Shown here: positions 1 to 9,543 of the stretch, piece by piece
Layout of the letters: the number at the start of each line of letters is the position of its first letter
How positions within the stretch are numbered: the first letter of the stretch is position 1
Origin: Bacillus sp. NP157
GTDB lineage: Bacteria > Pseudomonadota > Gammaproteobacteria > Xanthomonadales > Rhodanobacteraceae
Direction: 5' to 3'
Length of the DNA: 64,000 nt
Assembly (NCBI GenBank): GCA_018889975.1
Contig: CP076546.1
Location: forward strand, 4,681,001-4,745,000
Notes under the pieces: model-generated
What the model was told of the DNA's origin: nothing
The model's database searches: none
Seen by the model: only the letters and a program-made list of their open reading frames with translations
Position numbers and translations under genes: made by a program

Positions 1-361
1 AATGGAACAGGATCGGGCTGGAAATGTAGTAGGGCAGGTTCCCGGCGATGCGCAGGCGCTCGGCGCCGAGTTCGCGCGCCAGGGCGGTGAAATCGACCTT
101 CAGCACGTCCGAGTGCACGATGCGCAGCTCGCCGATCGGCGCGGCGCGTGCCTGCAGCCCGGGGATCAGGTCGGTGTCCAGCTCGATCGCGGTCAGTTTC
201 TTCGCGACGGCGAGCAGGGGCAGCGTCATCGCGCCCTCGCCGGGGCCGATCTCGACCACGGTGTCGCCGTCCCTCGGCGAAATGGACGAGACGATGCGCT
301 CGATGTAGCGCTTCTCGTGGAGGAAGTGCTGGCCGAAGCTTTTCTTGGGGCGTGCGTTCAT
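1..361 (-). CDS. rsmA: 16S rRNA dimethyladenosine transferase RsmA/KsgA, N-terminal part (runs off left edge)
   Basis: This protein dimethylates two adjacent adenines in helix 45 of 16S rRNA during late 30S assembly, using S-adenosylmethionine. Reading leftwards from the ATG at 361, the protein begins with MNARPKKSFGQHFLHEKR, the family signature, followed by the SAM-binding VVEIGPGEGAMT loop and the catalytic NLPYYIS motif close to the window edge. About 120 residues are present; the rest lies outside the window. The start codon overlaps the pdxA stop by four bases (ATGA), so translation is probably coupled. It is the last visible member of the lptD-surA-pdxA-rsmA operon. The identification is secure. 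Confidence 0.96.
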   Translation of the reverse strand, partial: MNARPKKSFGQHFLHEKRYIERIVSSISPRDGDTVVEIGPGEGAMTLPLLAVAKKLTAIELDTDLIPGLQARAAPIGELRIVHSDVLKVDFTALARELGAERLRIAGNLPYYISSPILFH

Positions 362-1353
362 GCGGCGGCCCGGTGACGGGCAAGTTCCATGGCGAGGCGT
401 GCGGCGGCGAACAGGCTGGCTGGGTCGGCGCGGCCTGTGCCGGCGAGGTCCAGTGCGGTGCCGTGGTCGACCGACGTGCGGATGAAGGGGAGGCCGAGGG
501 TGATGTTGACCGTGCGGTCGAACGCCTCGCTCTTGAGCACCGGGAGTGCCTGGTCGTGGTACATCGCCAGCACCGCGTCGTAGCGCGGGCGCATGGCCGG
601 CACGAAGGCGGTGTCGGCGGGCAAGGGGCCGGCCAGGTCCATCCCGCTGGCGCGCAGGCGCTCAAGCGTGGGGATGATCGTGTCCAGTTCTTCGTGGCCC
701 ATGTGGCCGCCTTCGCCCGCGTGCGGGTTGAGGCCGAGCACGGCGATGCGTGGCCGGGCGATCCCGAAGGCCTCGCGTAGCGCGCGGTCGACGATGCCCA
801 GGGTGCGCTCGAGCAGCGGGCCGGTGATGGCGCCCGGCACGGCCGCGAGCGGCAGGTGGGTGGTGGCGAGGGTGACGCGCAGTTCCGGGCTGGCCAGCAT
901 CATCACGACATCGGTGCCGGCCCGTTCCGCGAAGAACTCGGTGTGGCCGCTGAACGGCACGCCGGCGTCGTTGATGCTGGATTTCTGTACCGGACCCGTG
1001 ACCACGGCATCGAAACGCCCGGCGAGGCAGCCGTCGGCGGCGGCACCGAGCATCGCAAGCACGTGTCGGGCGTTGGCCGGGTCGGGGTTGCCGAACCGGA
1101 CGGCGGCGCCGAGCGGCACGTGGTGCACGCGCAGGTGGCCGGCAGGGCGGTGGGCGATTCGCTGGCCGTCGTCGTCGACGAGGCTGAGGGTGACGCCGCA
1201 GGCGTGGGCTGCCTGGCGCAGCAGGTCGCGATCGGTGATGGCGACGAGGTCGGCGGCCAGGTCGCTGGCCGCCAGCCTTGCAAGCAGTTCGGGTCCGACC
1301 CCGGCAGGCTCACCGGCGGTGACGGCGAGCCGTGGCAGGGTCGTCGCGTTCAT
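358..1353 (-). CDS. pdxA: 4-hydroxythreonine-4-phosphate dehydrogenase PdxA
   Basis: PdxA oxidises 4-phosphohydroxy-L-threonine with NAD in the DXP-dependent route to pyridoxal phosphate, in the cytoplasm. The 331-residue product has the full family length. It begins with the GEPAGVGPEL segment, has TGPVQKSSINDAG and SGHTEFFAE in the middle, and ends with the metal- and substrate-binding YHDQALPVLK and VDHGTALDLAGTG motifs. It lies 5 bases downstream of surA and overlaps rsmA, in the order lptD-surA-pdxA-rsmA that is common in proteobacteria. No unusual features were seen. Confidence 0.97.
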   Translation of the reverse strand: MNATTLPRLAVTAGEPAGVGPELLARLAASDLAADLVAITDRDLLRQAAHACGVTLSLVDDDGQRIAHRPAGHLRVHHVPLGAAVRFGNPDPANARHVLAMLGAAADGCLAGRFDAVVTGPVQKSSINDAGVPFSGHTEFFAERAGTDVVMMLASPELRVTLATTHLPLAAVPGAITGPLLERTLGIVDRALREAFGIARPRIAVLGLNPHAGEGGHMGHEELDTIIPTLERLRASGMDLAGPLPADTAFVPAMRPRYDAVLAMYHDQALPVLKSEAFDRTVNITLGLPFIRTSVDHGTALDLAGTGRADPASLFAAARLAMELARHRAAA

Positions 1354-1358
1354 GCCCT

Positions 1359-2729
1359 TTATTTCGAGGCCGAAGCCTGCTTGTCGTCCGGGTCTTTCAG
1401 CTCGGGCACGCGGATGTCGACGAACGACGACGAGCGCAGTTCGCGCAGGTAGTTGTCGTAAGCCTCGTCGGCCTTGCGGTTACCGATGGCCTGGCGGGCC
1501 TGGTTACGCTGCGATTCGTCGGTGACGTCGCTCTGGCGGGTGCCAAGGCGCTGCATCACGATCCAGCCGGCGTCGGTCTGGAACGGCTTGGACACTTCGT
1601 TGTCCTTCAGCCCGTCGATCTGCGTGGCGACGGCCTGGCCCCAGGCATCCTTCTGGAACCAGCCCATGTCACCGCCCGCGTTCGCGGTGGTGTTGTCCTT
1701 CGAGTCGTCCTTCGCCAGCTTGGCGAAGTCTTCGTGCTTTTCGGTCACGCGGGCGTAGATGTCGCCGGCCTTCTTCTCCGCCTGTTCGGGCGTGACGATT
1801 TCCGACGGTTTGATCAGGATCTGGCGCGCGTGGTACTCGGTCACGACCTGGCGACCCGGCTGGCGGGTCTCGACCAGCTTCAGGATATGGAAGCCGGTGG
1901 GGCCGCGCATGGCCGGGGTGGTGTCGCCGGGCTTGAGCGAAGACACCGCGTCGGCGAACGCCGGCGGCACTTCGTCGAGGCGGCGCCAGCCCAGGTCACC
2001 GCCCTCGAGGGCGTCGGGGGCGTCGGAATAACGGATGGCGGCGGCGTTGAAGTCCATGCCGCCCTTGACGGCCTTGATCGCTTCCTCGGCCTTGGCCTGG
2101 GCTGCCGCGATGTCGTTCGCGCCGCCTTCGGCCGGGGTGCTGACCTGGATGTGCGCCAGGTGCACCTCACCGGCCTTGTAGGTCGGGCTGGCCAGCAGGT
2201 TGTTCACTTCGGCGTCGGTCACCGTGACCTGGTCGCGGACGACGCTCTCATGCAGCTTCTGGGTGATCAGCTGGTCGGACAGCTGCGAACGGAAGGCGGC
2301 GAAGCCCATGCCGTCCTGCTCGACCGCGCCACGCAGCTGGTCGGGCGTCATCTTGTTCTGCTGGGCCACGTTGGCGACGGCCTGGTCCACGTCCTGGTCG
2401 GTCACGTGGATGTTCTGGTCGCCGGCGCGCTGGACCTGCAGCTTCATGAGGATGAGGCGGTCGAGCACCTGGCGGGCCAGGACGTCTTGCGGCGGCAGCT
2501 GGCCGGGATTGGCGGCGTACTGCTTGACGACGGCGTTCATCGCCTCGTTCAGCTCGCTCTGCAGGATGACGTCGTCCTCCACCACCGCCACGATGCGGTC
2601 GATCGAGCCATTGCCCATGGCGGCGCCGGCCTGGGCCGGCTGGGCCTGCGGCATGAGCTGGGCGTGGGCGACGGGTACGGCCGCGAGGACGGCAGCGGCG
2701 AGCACGGAGTAAACGAGGATCTGCTTCAT
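1359..2729 (-). CDS. surA: Periplasmic chaperone and peptidyl-prolyl isomerase SurA
   Basis: SurA escorts unfolded outer-membrane proteins, including LptD encoded just upstream, across the periplasm to the BAM complex. The start at 2729 gives MKQILVYSVLAAAVLAAV, a typical Sec signal peptide ending near AHA; a start 30 bases further upstream would add a non-signal extension. The mature chain has the SurA N-terminal chaperone domain, then two parvulin domains (about residues 170-270 and 280-385, the second starting near YHARQILIKP) and a short C-terminal helix. The total is 456 residues. It sits 30 bases after lptD in the same operon. Confidence 0.97.
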   Translation of the reverse strand: MKQILVYSVLAAAVLAAVPVAHAQLMPQAQPAQAGAAMGNGSIDRIVAVVEDDVILQSELNEAMNAVVKQYAANPGQLPPQDVLARQVLDRLILMKLQVQRAGDQNIHVTDQDVDQAVANVAQQNKMTPDQLRGAVEQDGMGFAAFRSQLSDQLITQKLHESVVRDQVTVTDAEVNNLLASPTYKAGEVHLAHIQVSTPAEGGANDIAAAQAKAEEAIKAVKGGMDFNAAAIRYSDAPDALEGGDLGWRRLDEVPPAFADAVSSLKPGDTTPAMRGPTGFHILKLVETRQPGRQVVTEYHARQILIKPSEIVTPEQAEKKAGDIYARVTEKHEDFAKLAKDDSKDNTTANAGGDMGWFQKDAWGQAVATQIDGLKDNEVSKPFQTDAGWIVMQRLGTRQSDVTDESQRNQARQAIGNRKADEAYDNYLRELRSSSFVDIRVPELKDPDDKQASASK

Positions 2730-2759
2730 CGAATAGGGAGCCCGGGGCGCTCGCCCCAC

Positions 2760-5273
2760 TTATTGATAGCCAAGGATAGCACGCCGCAGGTACTGGCCCG
2801 ACTGGGGGTTCAGGGAGCCCAGCCCCTTGAATTCCAGCTCGAACATGATCGCGTTGTTGGTCCGCCGGGTGTAATCCTGGACGTAGTGGCGGCCCAGGAT
2901 ACGGAAGGCGACGCAGCAGCTGTCGTATTCGACGCCCGCGGTCGCTTCCAGCGTGCGGTGGGAGAACGCGAACGAGGTGAAGTTGATGCCGTCGGCGGTC
3001 ACCGGCACGATGTCGCGGCGGGCAAACACCCAGCGCGCCAGGGCGCGCCAGCGTTCCGACACGGGGTAGACCACGGACGTGTCGAATTGTTCCATGACGT
3101 TGCGGCGGTAGCGGTACGAGAAGTTCAGCACGCCGTCGCCCTTGATCCGGCGCTGGATCTGCACCGTGGCCAGGTCGGTGTCATGGCCCTGCAGCCCGTA
3201 CTGGCCGTTGTCGGGATTGGGGTAGATGCGGGCCTTGTCGTTCGGGTTCCACTGGTACGCGCTGTTAAGCCGCCACTTGTCGTTGAGCTGGATGGCAAAC
3301 TGGGCCACGTAGTCCGACCCGTTGTAGTCGGTGGGCAGCACGCCCGGCATCTGCACTTTCTGGTCGGTCAGGTAGCGGATCTGGCCGATACCCGCCGAGA
3401 CGCGTTCCACGCCGTTGTCGTCGAGCAGGCGGCTGGTAAGCGCCAGGGTGACGTTGTTGGCGTCCATCTGGCGGTCGGCGCCGGCGAAGCGATTGGTGGT
3501 GAACAGCTGCCAGAAATCGAACGACATCTCGTTGGTGTCGAAAGCAGGCAGGTTGTTCTGGTTGCGGTAGGGCACGTACAGGTAATACAGGCGCGGCTCG
3601 AGCGTCTGGGTGTAGTCGGTGCCGAACATGCGCGTGGCGCGGTCGAAGACCAGTCCGGTGTCGAGGCTTGCGATGGGCAGGGCACGCGTCGGCGTACGGT
3701 CGGGGTAGGCCGTCTTGTCGTTGCCGTTATCCAGCTGGTAGCCGGTGAAGCGGTATTCCAGACGCGGGCGCACGAACCAGGCCGGGCCGCCGAAATCGGC
3801 GGCAAGATAGGGAGCGAGGTCGAGGCGGTTGCCGTCGATCTGACCAGGCGCCTTGTCCAGCTTGCGGAAGGCCACGGCCTCGGTGTCCGCGCCGAAATCC
3901 AGCCAGGAGTTCACGGGTACGTCGAGGTTGAACGTGGCACGCGGCCAGCGACGGTACGGTGCCACGTAGTTGGGCAGGCCGGGATCGACGTTCTGGTAAT
4001 CATCCGCGCCCAACGCGGCGCTCCAGTACTTGCCGCCCTTCGATACGTACACGCTCGAGGTCAGGATGCCTACTGCAGAGGTGTAGAGATCGTTGCCGAA
4101 GTCGCGAAAGTATTCATTGTCAGACGCACGGTTGATGTTGGCCGACAGCGTGAAGCCGTCGCCGAGCGCCGTGTTGTTCGTGATCTGGGCCAGGTAACGC
4201 TGCTTGGAGTTACCGCGGTCGCCAAACTGCGAGAAATCCGTATCCGTGCCCTTGTCGTTGCCCAGGTACTCCACGTAGAACGTGCCGTTCGACTTCGGCA
4301 GCAGGTAGCGGAATTCCGCGCCGAGCATCGGGCCGCGCTCGGTGTAGTAGCGCGGCGTCACCGTGGCGTCGTAGTTCGGCGCCAGGTTGAAATAGTACGG
4401 GATCGACAGGTACGTGCCCGAGTGGCTCGACGAGCCGAACGTCGGGTAGAGGAAGCCGCTCTTGCGCCGGTCGTCCAGCGGGAAGGTGAAATAGGGCAGG
4501 TACATGAAGGGCACGCCCTTGAAGCGCATGGTGGCGCTCCGGGCCACGCCGACGCCGGTGTCCTTGTTCAGGTCGACCGTCTTGGCGCGGAATTCCCACT
4601 GGTGCTTGCCCACGTCGCACGTGGAGTAGGTGGCCAGGCGCATGCGCCCGTGCATCGGGTCGGTCACCTTTGCGTGGTCGGCCACGCCGTTGCCGCGCGA
4701 CTGCAGCAGCTGGTAGGTGACGTTGTCGGCGTCGCCCTGGTTCGGCGTGGTGGTGCCGGTCATGCGGTCGGCACGCAGCAGCATGCCGGCTTCCTGGTAG
4801 CGCACGTTGCCCTTGGCGTCGTACGCGGTGGAGTCCGCGTTGTAGGTCACGTCCTCGGCCTGGAGCACCTGGTCGGCACGCTGCAGGCGCACGCCGCCAG
4901 TCATGTGGTAGAGGTTCGGCTCGGGTGTTTCGACCTTCACGCCCTGGGTGGCGTTGATGTTCGACACCGTGTCGGTCACCGCGGTGTCGCGCAGCGTGGT
5001 GTCCTTGGTGATGGTCGGATCGTAGAAATCCAGCATCGCGTTGGGGCTGCACTGCAGGTAGCTGACCGGCCGCGGCGCGCAGACGAAGGAGCCCAGCTTG
5101 CAGGTCTCGACTTCGGTGGCCGCGGTCGGCGAAGGCGCGGGCGATGCCGTAGGCGTGGTGCCGGCCGACGGGGTCGACTGGGCCTGGGCTTGCCAGGCGG
5201 TGGCGGAAACGACGATGGCGATGGCGCTCGCCAGCAGGCGGCGTTTAGGCAGGATGCTGATGCGAGGCGTCAC
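2760..5273 (-). CDS. lptD: LPS-assembly outer-membrane protein LptD
   Basis: LptD with LptE inserts lipopolysaccharide into the outer leaflet of the outer membrane. The protein has a signal peptide (KRRLLASAIAIVVSATAW, ending AQAQ), an OstA-like periplasmic jellyroll at about residues 80-250, and a large C-terminal beta barrel. Cysteines sit near the N-terminus (TCKLGSFVC) and as a CC pair near the end (EYDSCC), matching the disulfide pattern needed for LptD maturation. I chose the GTG at 5273 because it places the signal peptide properly at the N-terminus, giving 837 residues. An in-frame ATG at 5351, preceded by AGGGG at good spacing, would add 26 residues whose codon use looks non-coding. 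The start is therefore uncertain. Confidence 0.95.
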   Translation of the reverse strand: MTPRISILPKRRLLASAIAIVVSATAWQAQAQSTPSAGTTPTASPAPSPTAATEVETCKLGSFVCAPRPVSYLQCSPNAMLDFYDPTITKDTTLRDTAVTDTVSNINATQGVKVETPEPNLYHMTGGVRLQRADQVLQAEDVTYNADSTAYDAKGNVRYQEAGMLLRADRMTGTTTPNQGDADNVTYQLLQSRGNGVADHAKVTDPMHGRMRLATYSTCDVGKHQWEFRAKTVDLNKDTGVGVARSATMRFKGVPFMYLPYFTFPLDDRRKSGFLYPTFGSSSHSGTYLSIPYYFNLAPNYDATVTPRYYTERGPMLGAEFRYLLPKSNGTFYVEYLGNDKGTDTDFSQFGDRGNSKQRYLAQITNNTALGDGFTLSANINRASDNEYFRDFGNDLYTSAVGILTSSVYVSKGGKYWSAALGADDYQNVDPGLPNYVAPYRRWPRATFNLDVPVNSWLDFGADTEAVAFRKLDKAPGQIDGNRLDLAPYLAADFGGPAWFVRPRLEYRFTGYQLDNGNDKTAYPDRTPTRALPIASLDTGLVFDRATRMFGTDYTQTLEPRLYYLYVPYRNQNNLPAFDTNEMSFDFWQLFTTNRFAGADRQMDANNVTLALTSRLLDDNGVERVSAGIGQIRYLTDQKVQMPGVLPTDYNGSDYVAQFAIQLNDKWRLNSAYQWNPNDKARIYPNPDNGQYGLQGHDTDLATVQIQRRIKGDGVLNFSYRYRRNVMEQFDTSVVYPVSERWRALARWVFARRDIVPVTADGINFTSFAFSHRTLEATAGVEYDSCCVAFRILGRHYVQDYTRRTNNAIMFELEFKGLGSLNPQSGQYLRRAILGYQ

Positions 5274-5419
5274 GGGCGGGGTCTTGTCCGTTGCAAAGGC
5301 CGCCAACTTAGCAGAATCACCGCCTGCATCGCACGATGGCACTCCACGCATAAGCTCGAACCCCTGGCGAGGGCAGGGCGGTGATCGCCGTGCCGGTCCG
5401 CCGAGCTTACACCGCCGGG

Positions 5420-5980
5420 TCAGCCGCGCGGGCGCCGTTCGTGCTGCCAGAGCACCTCGCCGTGGCCGCTGCGACGTGCAAGGACGCGGGCCAGGACGAA
5501 CAGTAAGTCTGAAAGGCGGTTCAGGTAACGCTGTGCTTCCGGGCGCACTTCTTCGACGCGGGCCAGCGCGACCACGTCGCGTTCGGCACGCCGGCAGACG
5601 GTGCGGGCCACGTGGCAGGTGGCGGCGGGCATGCCACCGCCGGGCAGGATGAAATCCTTCAGGGCGGGCAGGTCGGCGTTGAAGCCGTCGAGCACCGCTT
5701 CAAGGCGGTCGATGTCCTTCGCCTGGACCATGGCCATGCCGGGGATGCACAGCTCGCCGCCGAGGTCGAACAGTTCGTGCTGGACCTGGACCAGCACCTC
5801 GCGGACGTCGTCGTCGGTGCCCTCGCAGGCGATGACCACGCCGAGCGCGCTGTTCAGCTCGTCCACGGTGCCGTAGGCGGTGACCCGCAGGGAATCCTTG
5901 CCGGTGCGGCTGCCATCGCCGAGGCCGGTGCTGCCGTCGTCGCCGGTGCGCGTATAGATTTTCGAGAGTCGGTTACCCAT
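5420..5980 (-). CDS. Cob(I)alamin adenosyltransferase, PduO type
   Basis: This enzyme transfers the adenosyl group of ATP to cob(I)alamin, making coenzyme B12. The 186-residue protein has the PduO-type N-terminal nucleotide loop (YTRTGDDGSTGLGDG, then TVDELNSALG) and the C-terminal helices RTVCRRAERDVVAL and YLNRLSDLLFVLAR, which line the active site. It is not related to the CobA/BtuR P-loop type. It lies on the same strand as lptD, 146 bases upstream of the lptD start, and is divergent from ubiH. No other cobalamin gene is visible, so a salvage role is likely but inferred. Confidence 0.94.
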   Translation of the reverse strand: MGNRLSKIYTRTGDDGSTGLGDGSRTGKDSLRVTAYGTVDELNSALGVVIACEGTDDDVREVLVQVQHELFDLGGELCIPGMAMVQAKDIDRLEAVLDGFNADLPALKDFILPGGGMPAATCHVARTVCRRAERDVVALARVEEVRPEAQRYLNRLSDLLFVLARVLARRSGHGEVLWQHERRPRG

Positions 5981-6050
5981 CGGCCGAGTTTAGCGTGCGG
6001 CGACCCGCCGCACCCGCGGCGCCTTCACCTTGCGGCGTTATCATCGGCGG

Positions 6051-7253
6051 ATGAGCCCTGCATCCCCCATCCTCATCGTCGGCGGCGGCCTGGTCGGCGC
6101 CAGCCTCGCCATTGCCCTGGACGCCGCCGGCATCCCGGCCACGCTGGTCGAGGCCACCGCCCCGCGCGTCGCCGACCAGCCGAGCTACGACGAGCGCAAC
6201 CTCGCGCTGGCCCGCGCCACGGTCAACGGCCTGGACGCGATCGGCGTGTGGGAGTTCGCCCGTGCCACGCCGATCACGCACATCCATACAAGCCGTGCCG
6301 GCGATTTCGGTAGCGTGCGGATGGATGCGGCGACGGAAGGCGTCGATGCGCTGGGCTGGACCCTGCCGGCGCGCGAGCTTGGCGAGGCCTTGCTGCGGCG
6401 GCTCGACACCTGTCGGTTGCTGACCCGGATGGCGCCTGCACGGGTGGAGCGGATCGAACCGGTGGAGGGCGGCTGGCTGGCGACGATCAGCGGCGCCGAG
6501 GGCAGCACCCAGGTGCGCAGCCCCCTGATCGTAGGGGCGGACGGCACGCAGTCGGGCATCCGTGCCCAGCTGGGCATCGCGACGCGCGAGTACGACTATG
6601 CGCAGGCGCTGTTCGTCAGCACGATGATGCCCGCGCGCGATCCGCAAGGACGTGCGTTCGAACGCTTCACCGACGAGGGCCCGGTGGCGGTCCTGCCGCT
6701 GGCCGAGCGGCGCATCGGCGTGGTGCTGACGGTGTCGGCCGACCGCGCCGACGAGGTGGCCGCGCTGGACGACAATGCCTTCGCAGCCTTTGCGCAGGAG
6801 CGCTTCGGCTGGCGGCTTGGCCGGCTGTCCCGCCCCGGCAAGCGGGTGCCTTACCCGATCCGCCGGGTCGCCGCGGAAGTCCTTACGAGCGACCGCGCCG
6901 TGCTGGTCGGCAATGCCGCGCAGACCGTGCATCCGATCGGCGCGCAGGGTTTCAACCTCGGCCTGCGCGATGCGCTGACGCTGGCCGAGCTGGTCGCCGC
7001 GGGCGGCGATCCGGGTGACGCGGCCCTGCTGGCCGAGTATGCGAAACGGCGTGCGCCGGATCGCGAGGGGACGATGGCGATGAGCCACGGCCTCGTTCGC
7101 CTGGCGTGCCTGGAGCAGCCCTTGCTCGGTCCGCTGCGTTCGCTGGCGATGCTCGCGCTGGATCGCGTGCCGCCGTTGCGCCATGCGCTGTCGCGCCGTG
7201 GGATGGGTTTCCGCGAGAACGCGCCGTTTGCCGTGCGGGAGAAAACGCCGTGA
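6051..7253 (+). CDS. ubiH: FAD-dependent 2-octaprenyl-6-methoxyphenol hydroxylase UbiH
   Basis: This is a flavin monooxygenase of the UbiH/COQ6 family that hydroxylates the aromatic ring in aerobic ubiquinone synthesis. Landmarks in the 400-residue protein are the N-terminal dinucleotide fold (VGGGLVGASLAIALDAAG), the central VGADGTQSGIR motif and the FAD ribityl motif VGNAAQTVHPIGAQGFNLGLRD. The start at 6051 places the GxGxxG motif close to the N-terminus as usual. The stop overlaps the next gene's GTG, so the two hydroxylases form a translationally coupled pair. Which of the two acts at C1 and which at C5 or C6 cannot be settled from sequence alone. Confidence 0.93.
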   Translation: MSPASPILIVGGGLVGASLAIALDAAGIPATLVEATAPRVADQPSYDERNLALARATVNGLDAIGVWEFARATPITHIHTSRAGDFGSVRMDAATEGVDALGWTLPARELGEALLRRLDTCRLLTRMAPARVERIEPVEGGWLATISGAEGSTQVRSPLIVGADGTQSGIRAQLGIATREYDYAQALFVSTMMPARDPQGRAFERFTDEGPVAVLPLAERRIGVVLTVSADRADEVAALDDNAFAAFAQERFGWRLGRLSRPGKRVPYPIRRVAAEVLTSDRAVLVGNAAQTVHPIGAQGFNLGLRDALTLAELVAAGGDPGDAALLAEYAKRRAPDREGTMAMSHGLVRLACLEQPLLGPLRSLAMLALDRVPPLRHALSRRGMGFRENAPFAVREKTP

Positions 7254-8464
7254 GCGAGGCCTGGAACGGCAACGAATCGACGCGTCGTCGCGGCGGCTTG
7301 CTCGACATCGCGGTGGTGGGTGGTGGCATGGTCGGTGCGGCCGCGGCGCTTGCGCTGGCGCGCTCCGGCTTCAGCGTGGCACTGGTGGATGCGCGTGAAC
7401 CCGCGGCGTGGTCGGCGGCGAATGAAGTCGACCTGCGCGTGGTCGGGCTTGCCCCGTCGTCGCTACGCCTGCTCGACGAACTGGGTGTATGGCATCGCAT
7501 CCGCGAAGCCCGCGCGTCGGCGTACGAGCGCATGGTGGTGTGGGACGCGGAGAATGGCGCCACGCTGCATTTCGACGCGGCCGACGAGGGCCGCGACGTG
7601 CTTGGCTATATCGTCGAGAACAATCTGGTCCAGGCGGTGCTGTGGCAGGCGCTGGAGGATGCCGGCGTGCGCCGCATCGTACCGGCCGAAGTGACCGGTT
7701 ACAGCATGCGCGAGGACCGCGCGCAGCTCGAACTCGCCGATGGCCAGCTATTGTCGGCCCGGCTCGTGGTCGCCGCCGACGGCGCGGAATCGCCGCTGCG
7801 CAGCATGGTCGGCATCGGTACGCAGGGGCGCGATTACGCCCAGCGTGGCGTCGTCGCCCACGTGGCCACCTCGCGGCCGCACGAGCGGACCGCGTGGCAG
7901 CGTTTCCTGCCGGGCGGCCCGCTGGCGTTCCTGCCACTGGCGGATGGCCGCAGCTCCATCGTCTGGTCGTTGCCGGAAGATGAGGCACGCCGCGTGCTCG
8001 CCCTGGACGACGATGCCTTCCGCGATGCGCTTGGCGTCGCCAGCGATTACCGGCTTGGGCCGATCGAACGGGTCACGGCGCGCGCCGCCTTCCCGTTGCG
8101 CCTGAAGCTGGCCGATCGCTATGAAGTCGGCCGGCTGGTGCTGCTTGGCGATGCCGCGCATGCGGTGCATCCGCTGGCCGGGCAGGGCGTGAACCTCGGC
8201 CTGCGTGACGTGGCCGAGTTGCGCGACACGCTGGTCGAGGCCCGCGAGGCGGGCCGCGATTTCGCCGCGACGCATGTCCTGCGCCGCTACGCACGCCGCC
8301 GGCGCAGCGCTGACGAGCTGGACGCGCGTTCGTTCGATGCGCTGGCGCGGGTCTATGCGTGGCAGGCCGCGCCGCTGGTTGCCGCGCGTGGGGTGGGGGT
8401 TCGGGTGCTCGACCGCCTCGCGCCGTTGAAGCGTCGGTTGATGCGGCACGCGGCTGGGGGTTGA
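7250..8464 (+). CDS. Second UbiH/UbiI/UbiF-family FAD ubiquinone hydroxylase
   Basis: This is a second ring hydroxylase of the ubiquinone pathway, 404 residues long. It carries VVGGGMVGAAAALALARSG at the N-terminus, AADGAESPLRSMVGI in the middle and LGDAAHAVHPLAGQGVNLGLRD as the FAD motif. The likely start is the GTG at 7250, whose last two bases form part of the ubiH TGA (GTGA overlap). Upstream in-frame ATGs lie inside ubiH and would give an implausible leader. The tandem arrangement with ubiH suggests a UbiI- or UbiF-type activity (C5 or C6 hydroxylation). Confidence 0.92.
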   Translation: MSEAWNGNESTRRRGGLLDIAVVGGGMVGAAAALALARSGFSVALVDAREPAAWSAANEVDLRVVGLAPSSLRLLDELGVWHRIREARASAYERMVVWDAENGATLHFDAADEGRDVLGYIVENNLVQAVLWQALEDAGVRRIVPAEVTGYSMREDRAQLELADGQLLSARLVVAADGAESPLRSMVGIGTQGRDYAQRGVVAHVATSRPHERTAWQRFLPGGPLAFLPLADGRSSIVWSLPEDEARRVLALDDDAFRDALGVASDYRLGPIERVTARAAFPLRLKLADRYEVGRLVLLGDAAHAVHPLAGQGVNLGLRDVAELRDTLVEAREAGRDFAATHVLRRYARRRRSADELDARSFDALARVYAWQAAPLVAARGVGVRVLDRLAPLKRRLMRHAAGG

Positions 8465-8591
8465 AGAGTGGAGCGTACCGAGTAAAGAGTAACGAGTAGC
8501 GGGGCAGGGGCACGGGCGTGTGGCGAATCGCTGGTGCGGGCGGGGGCGGGGATCGGGCTATGCTTCGGTAACCTTCCGTGGAGATATGCCG

Positions 8592-9380
8592 ATGCGCCGC
8601 AGTCTGCTTGCTTTGTCGTTGCTGGCCCTGGGTTTCGTCGGGGGCGCCCACGCGGCGATGGTCGCCAAGCCGGTCCAGTGGACCGACAAGGGCGTGACGT
8701 ACAAGAGTTTCCTGGTTTACGACGACGCCGTGAAGGCGAAGCGTCCGGGCCTGCTGATGGTGCCGAACTGGTTTGGCGTCAACGACATGGCGGTGGCGAA
8801 GGCGAAGGAGATCGCCGGCAAGGATTACGTGATCCTGCTGACCGATATGTACGGTGGCGAGACCCGGCCGAAGAGCACGGACGAGGCAGGTGCGGCGGTG
8901 AAGCCGCTCTATGGTGATCGCAAGATCATGCGCGAGCGCGTCACTCGCGCGTTCGACGAGCTGAAGGCGCAGGAGAAGAACGCGCCGATCGATCCGGCCC
9001 ATCTCGCGGCGATTGGCTTCTGCTTCGGCGGTTCGGCCGTGCTCGACCTGGCCCGTACCGGTGCCGACGTCGCGGCCGTGGTGACCTTCCATGGCCTGCT
9101 GTCCGACGATTCGAAGCTGGGTTCGAAGCTGCACGCCAGCGTGCTTGCGCTCAATGGCGCGGACGATGCGAACGTGCCACCGGAACAGCGTGCCGGTTTC
9201 GAAACCGAGATGCGCGCGGCGAAGGTCGACTGGGCATCGGTCGATTATGGCAATGCGGTGCATTGCTTCACGGAGAAGGAAGCCACCGATGCCGCGGGCA
9301 ACTGCCGCTACGACGGCAAGGTCGCCGCGCGGGCCTACACCGCGATGCGCGCGTGGCTGGCCGAAGCATTCAAGAAATAA
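8592..9380 (+). CDS. Secreted dienelactone hydrolase family protein
   Basis: This is an alpha/beta hydrolase with the cysteine nucleophile typical of dienelactone hydrolases: GFCFGGSAVLDLA, with Cys near residue 144, and a C-terminal His in AVHCFTEKEA. The N-terminus (MRRSLLALSLLALGF, ending AHA) is a clear signal peptide, so the protein is predicted to be periplasmic or secreted, unlike the classical cytoplasmic enzymes. The ATG at 8592 has GGAG 8 bases upstream; the ATG at 8586 is only two bases from that GGAG and is less likely. The natural substrate is unknown. The gene stands alone between the ubi pair and a REP pair. Confidence 0.88.
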   Translation: MRRSLLALSLLALGFVGGAHAAMVAKPVQWTDKGVTYKSFLVYDDAVKAKRPGLLMVPNWFGVNDMAVAKAKEIAGKDYVILLTDMYGGETRPKSTDEAGAAVKPLYGDRKIMRERVTRAFDELKAQEKNAPIDPAHLAAIGFCFGGSAVLDLARTGADVAAVVTFHGLLSDDSKLGSKLHASVLALNGADDANVPPEQRAGFETEMRAAKVDWASVDYGNAVHCFTEKEATDAAGNCRYDGKVAARAYTAMRAWLAEAFKK

Positions 9381-9391
9381 CGCAACATATT

Positions 9392-9522
9392 TGTAGGAGC
9401 GCGCCTGCGCGCGACCGGTATTCCACCATCAGCCCGATGGCATCAGCCCGTTGGAATTCCGGTTTTCAGGTCGACCGGTTGGAGTTCAGGTGGACCCGGT
9501 CGCGCGCAGGCGCGCTCCTACA
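9392..9522. repeat. Inverted pair of REP-like elements
   Basis: A forward copy at 9392-9416 (TGTAGGAGCGCGCC followed by TGCGCGCGACC) faces an inverted copy at 9498-9522. About 80 bases of unrelated sequence lie between them. The pair lies between two converging genes, the usual place for bacterial interspersed mosaic elements. Confidence 0.85.
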
Positions 9523-9543
9523 AGTCCACCCCGTCCAGTCCGC

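Noticed and set aside
1332-5384. Very long open frame on the plus strand across pdxA-lptD
   Set aside because: It runs antisense to surA and lptD, whose domains and motifs are unmistakable. Long antisense frames are expected at this GC content.
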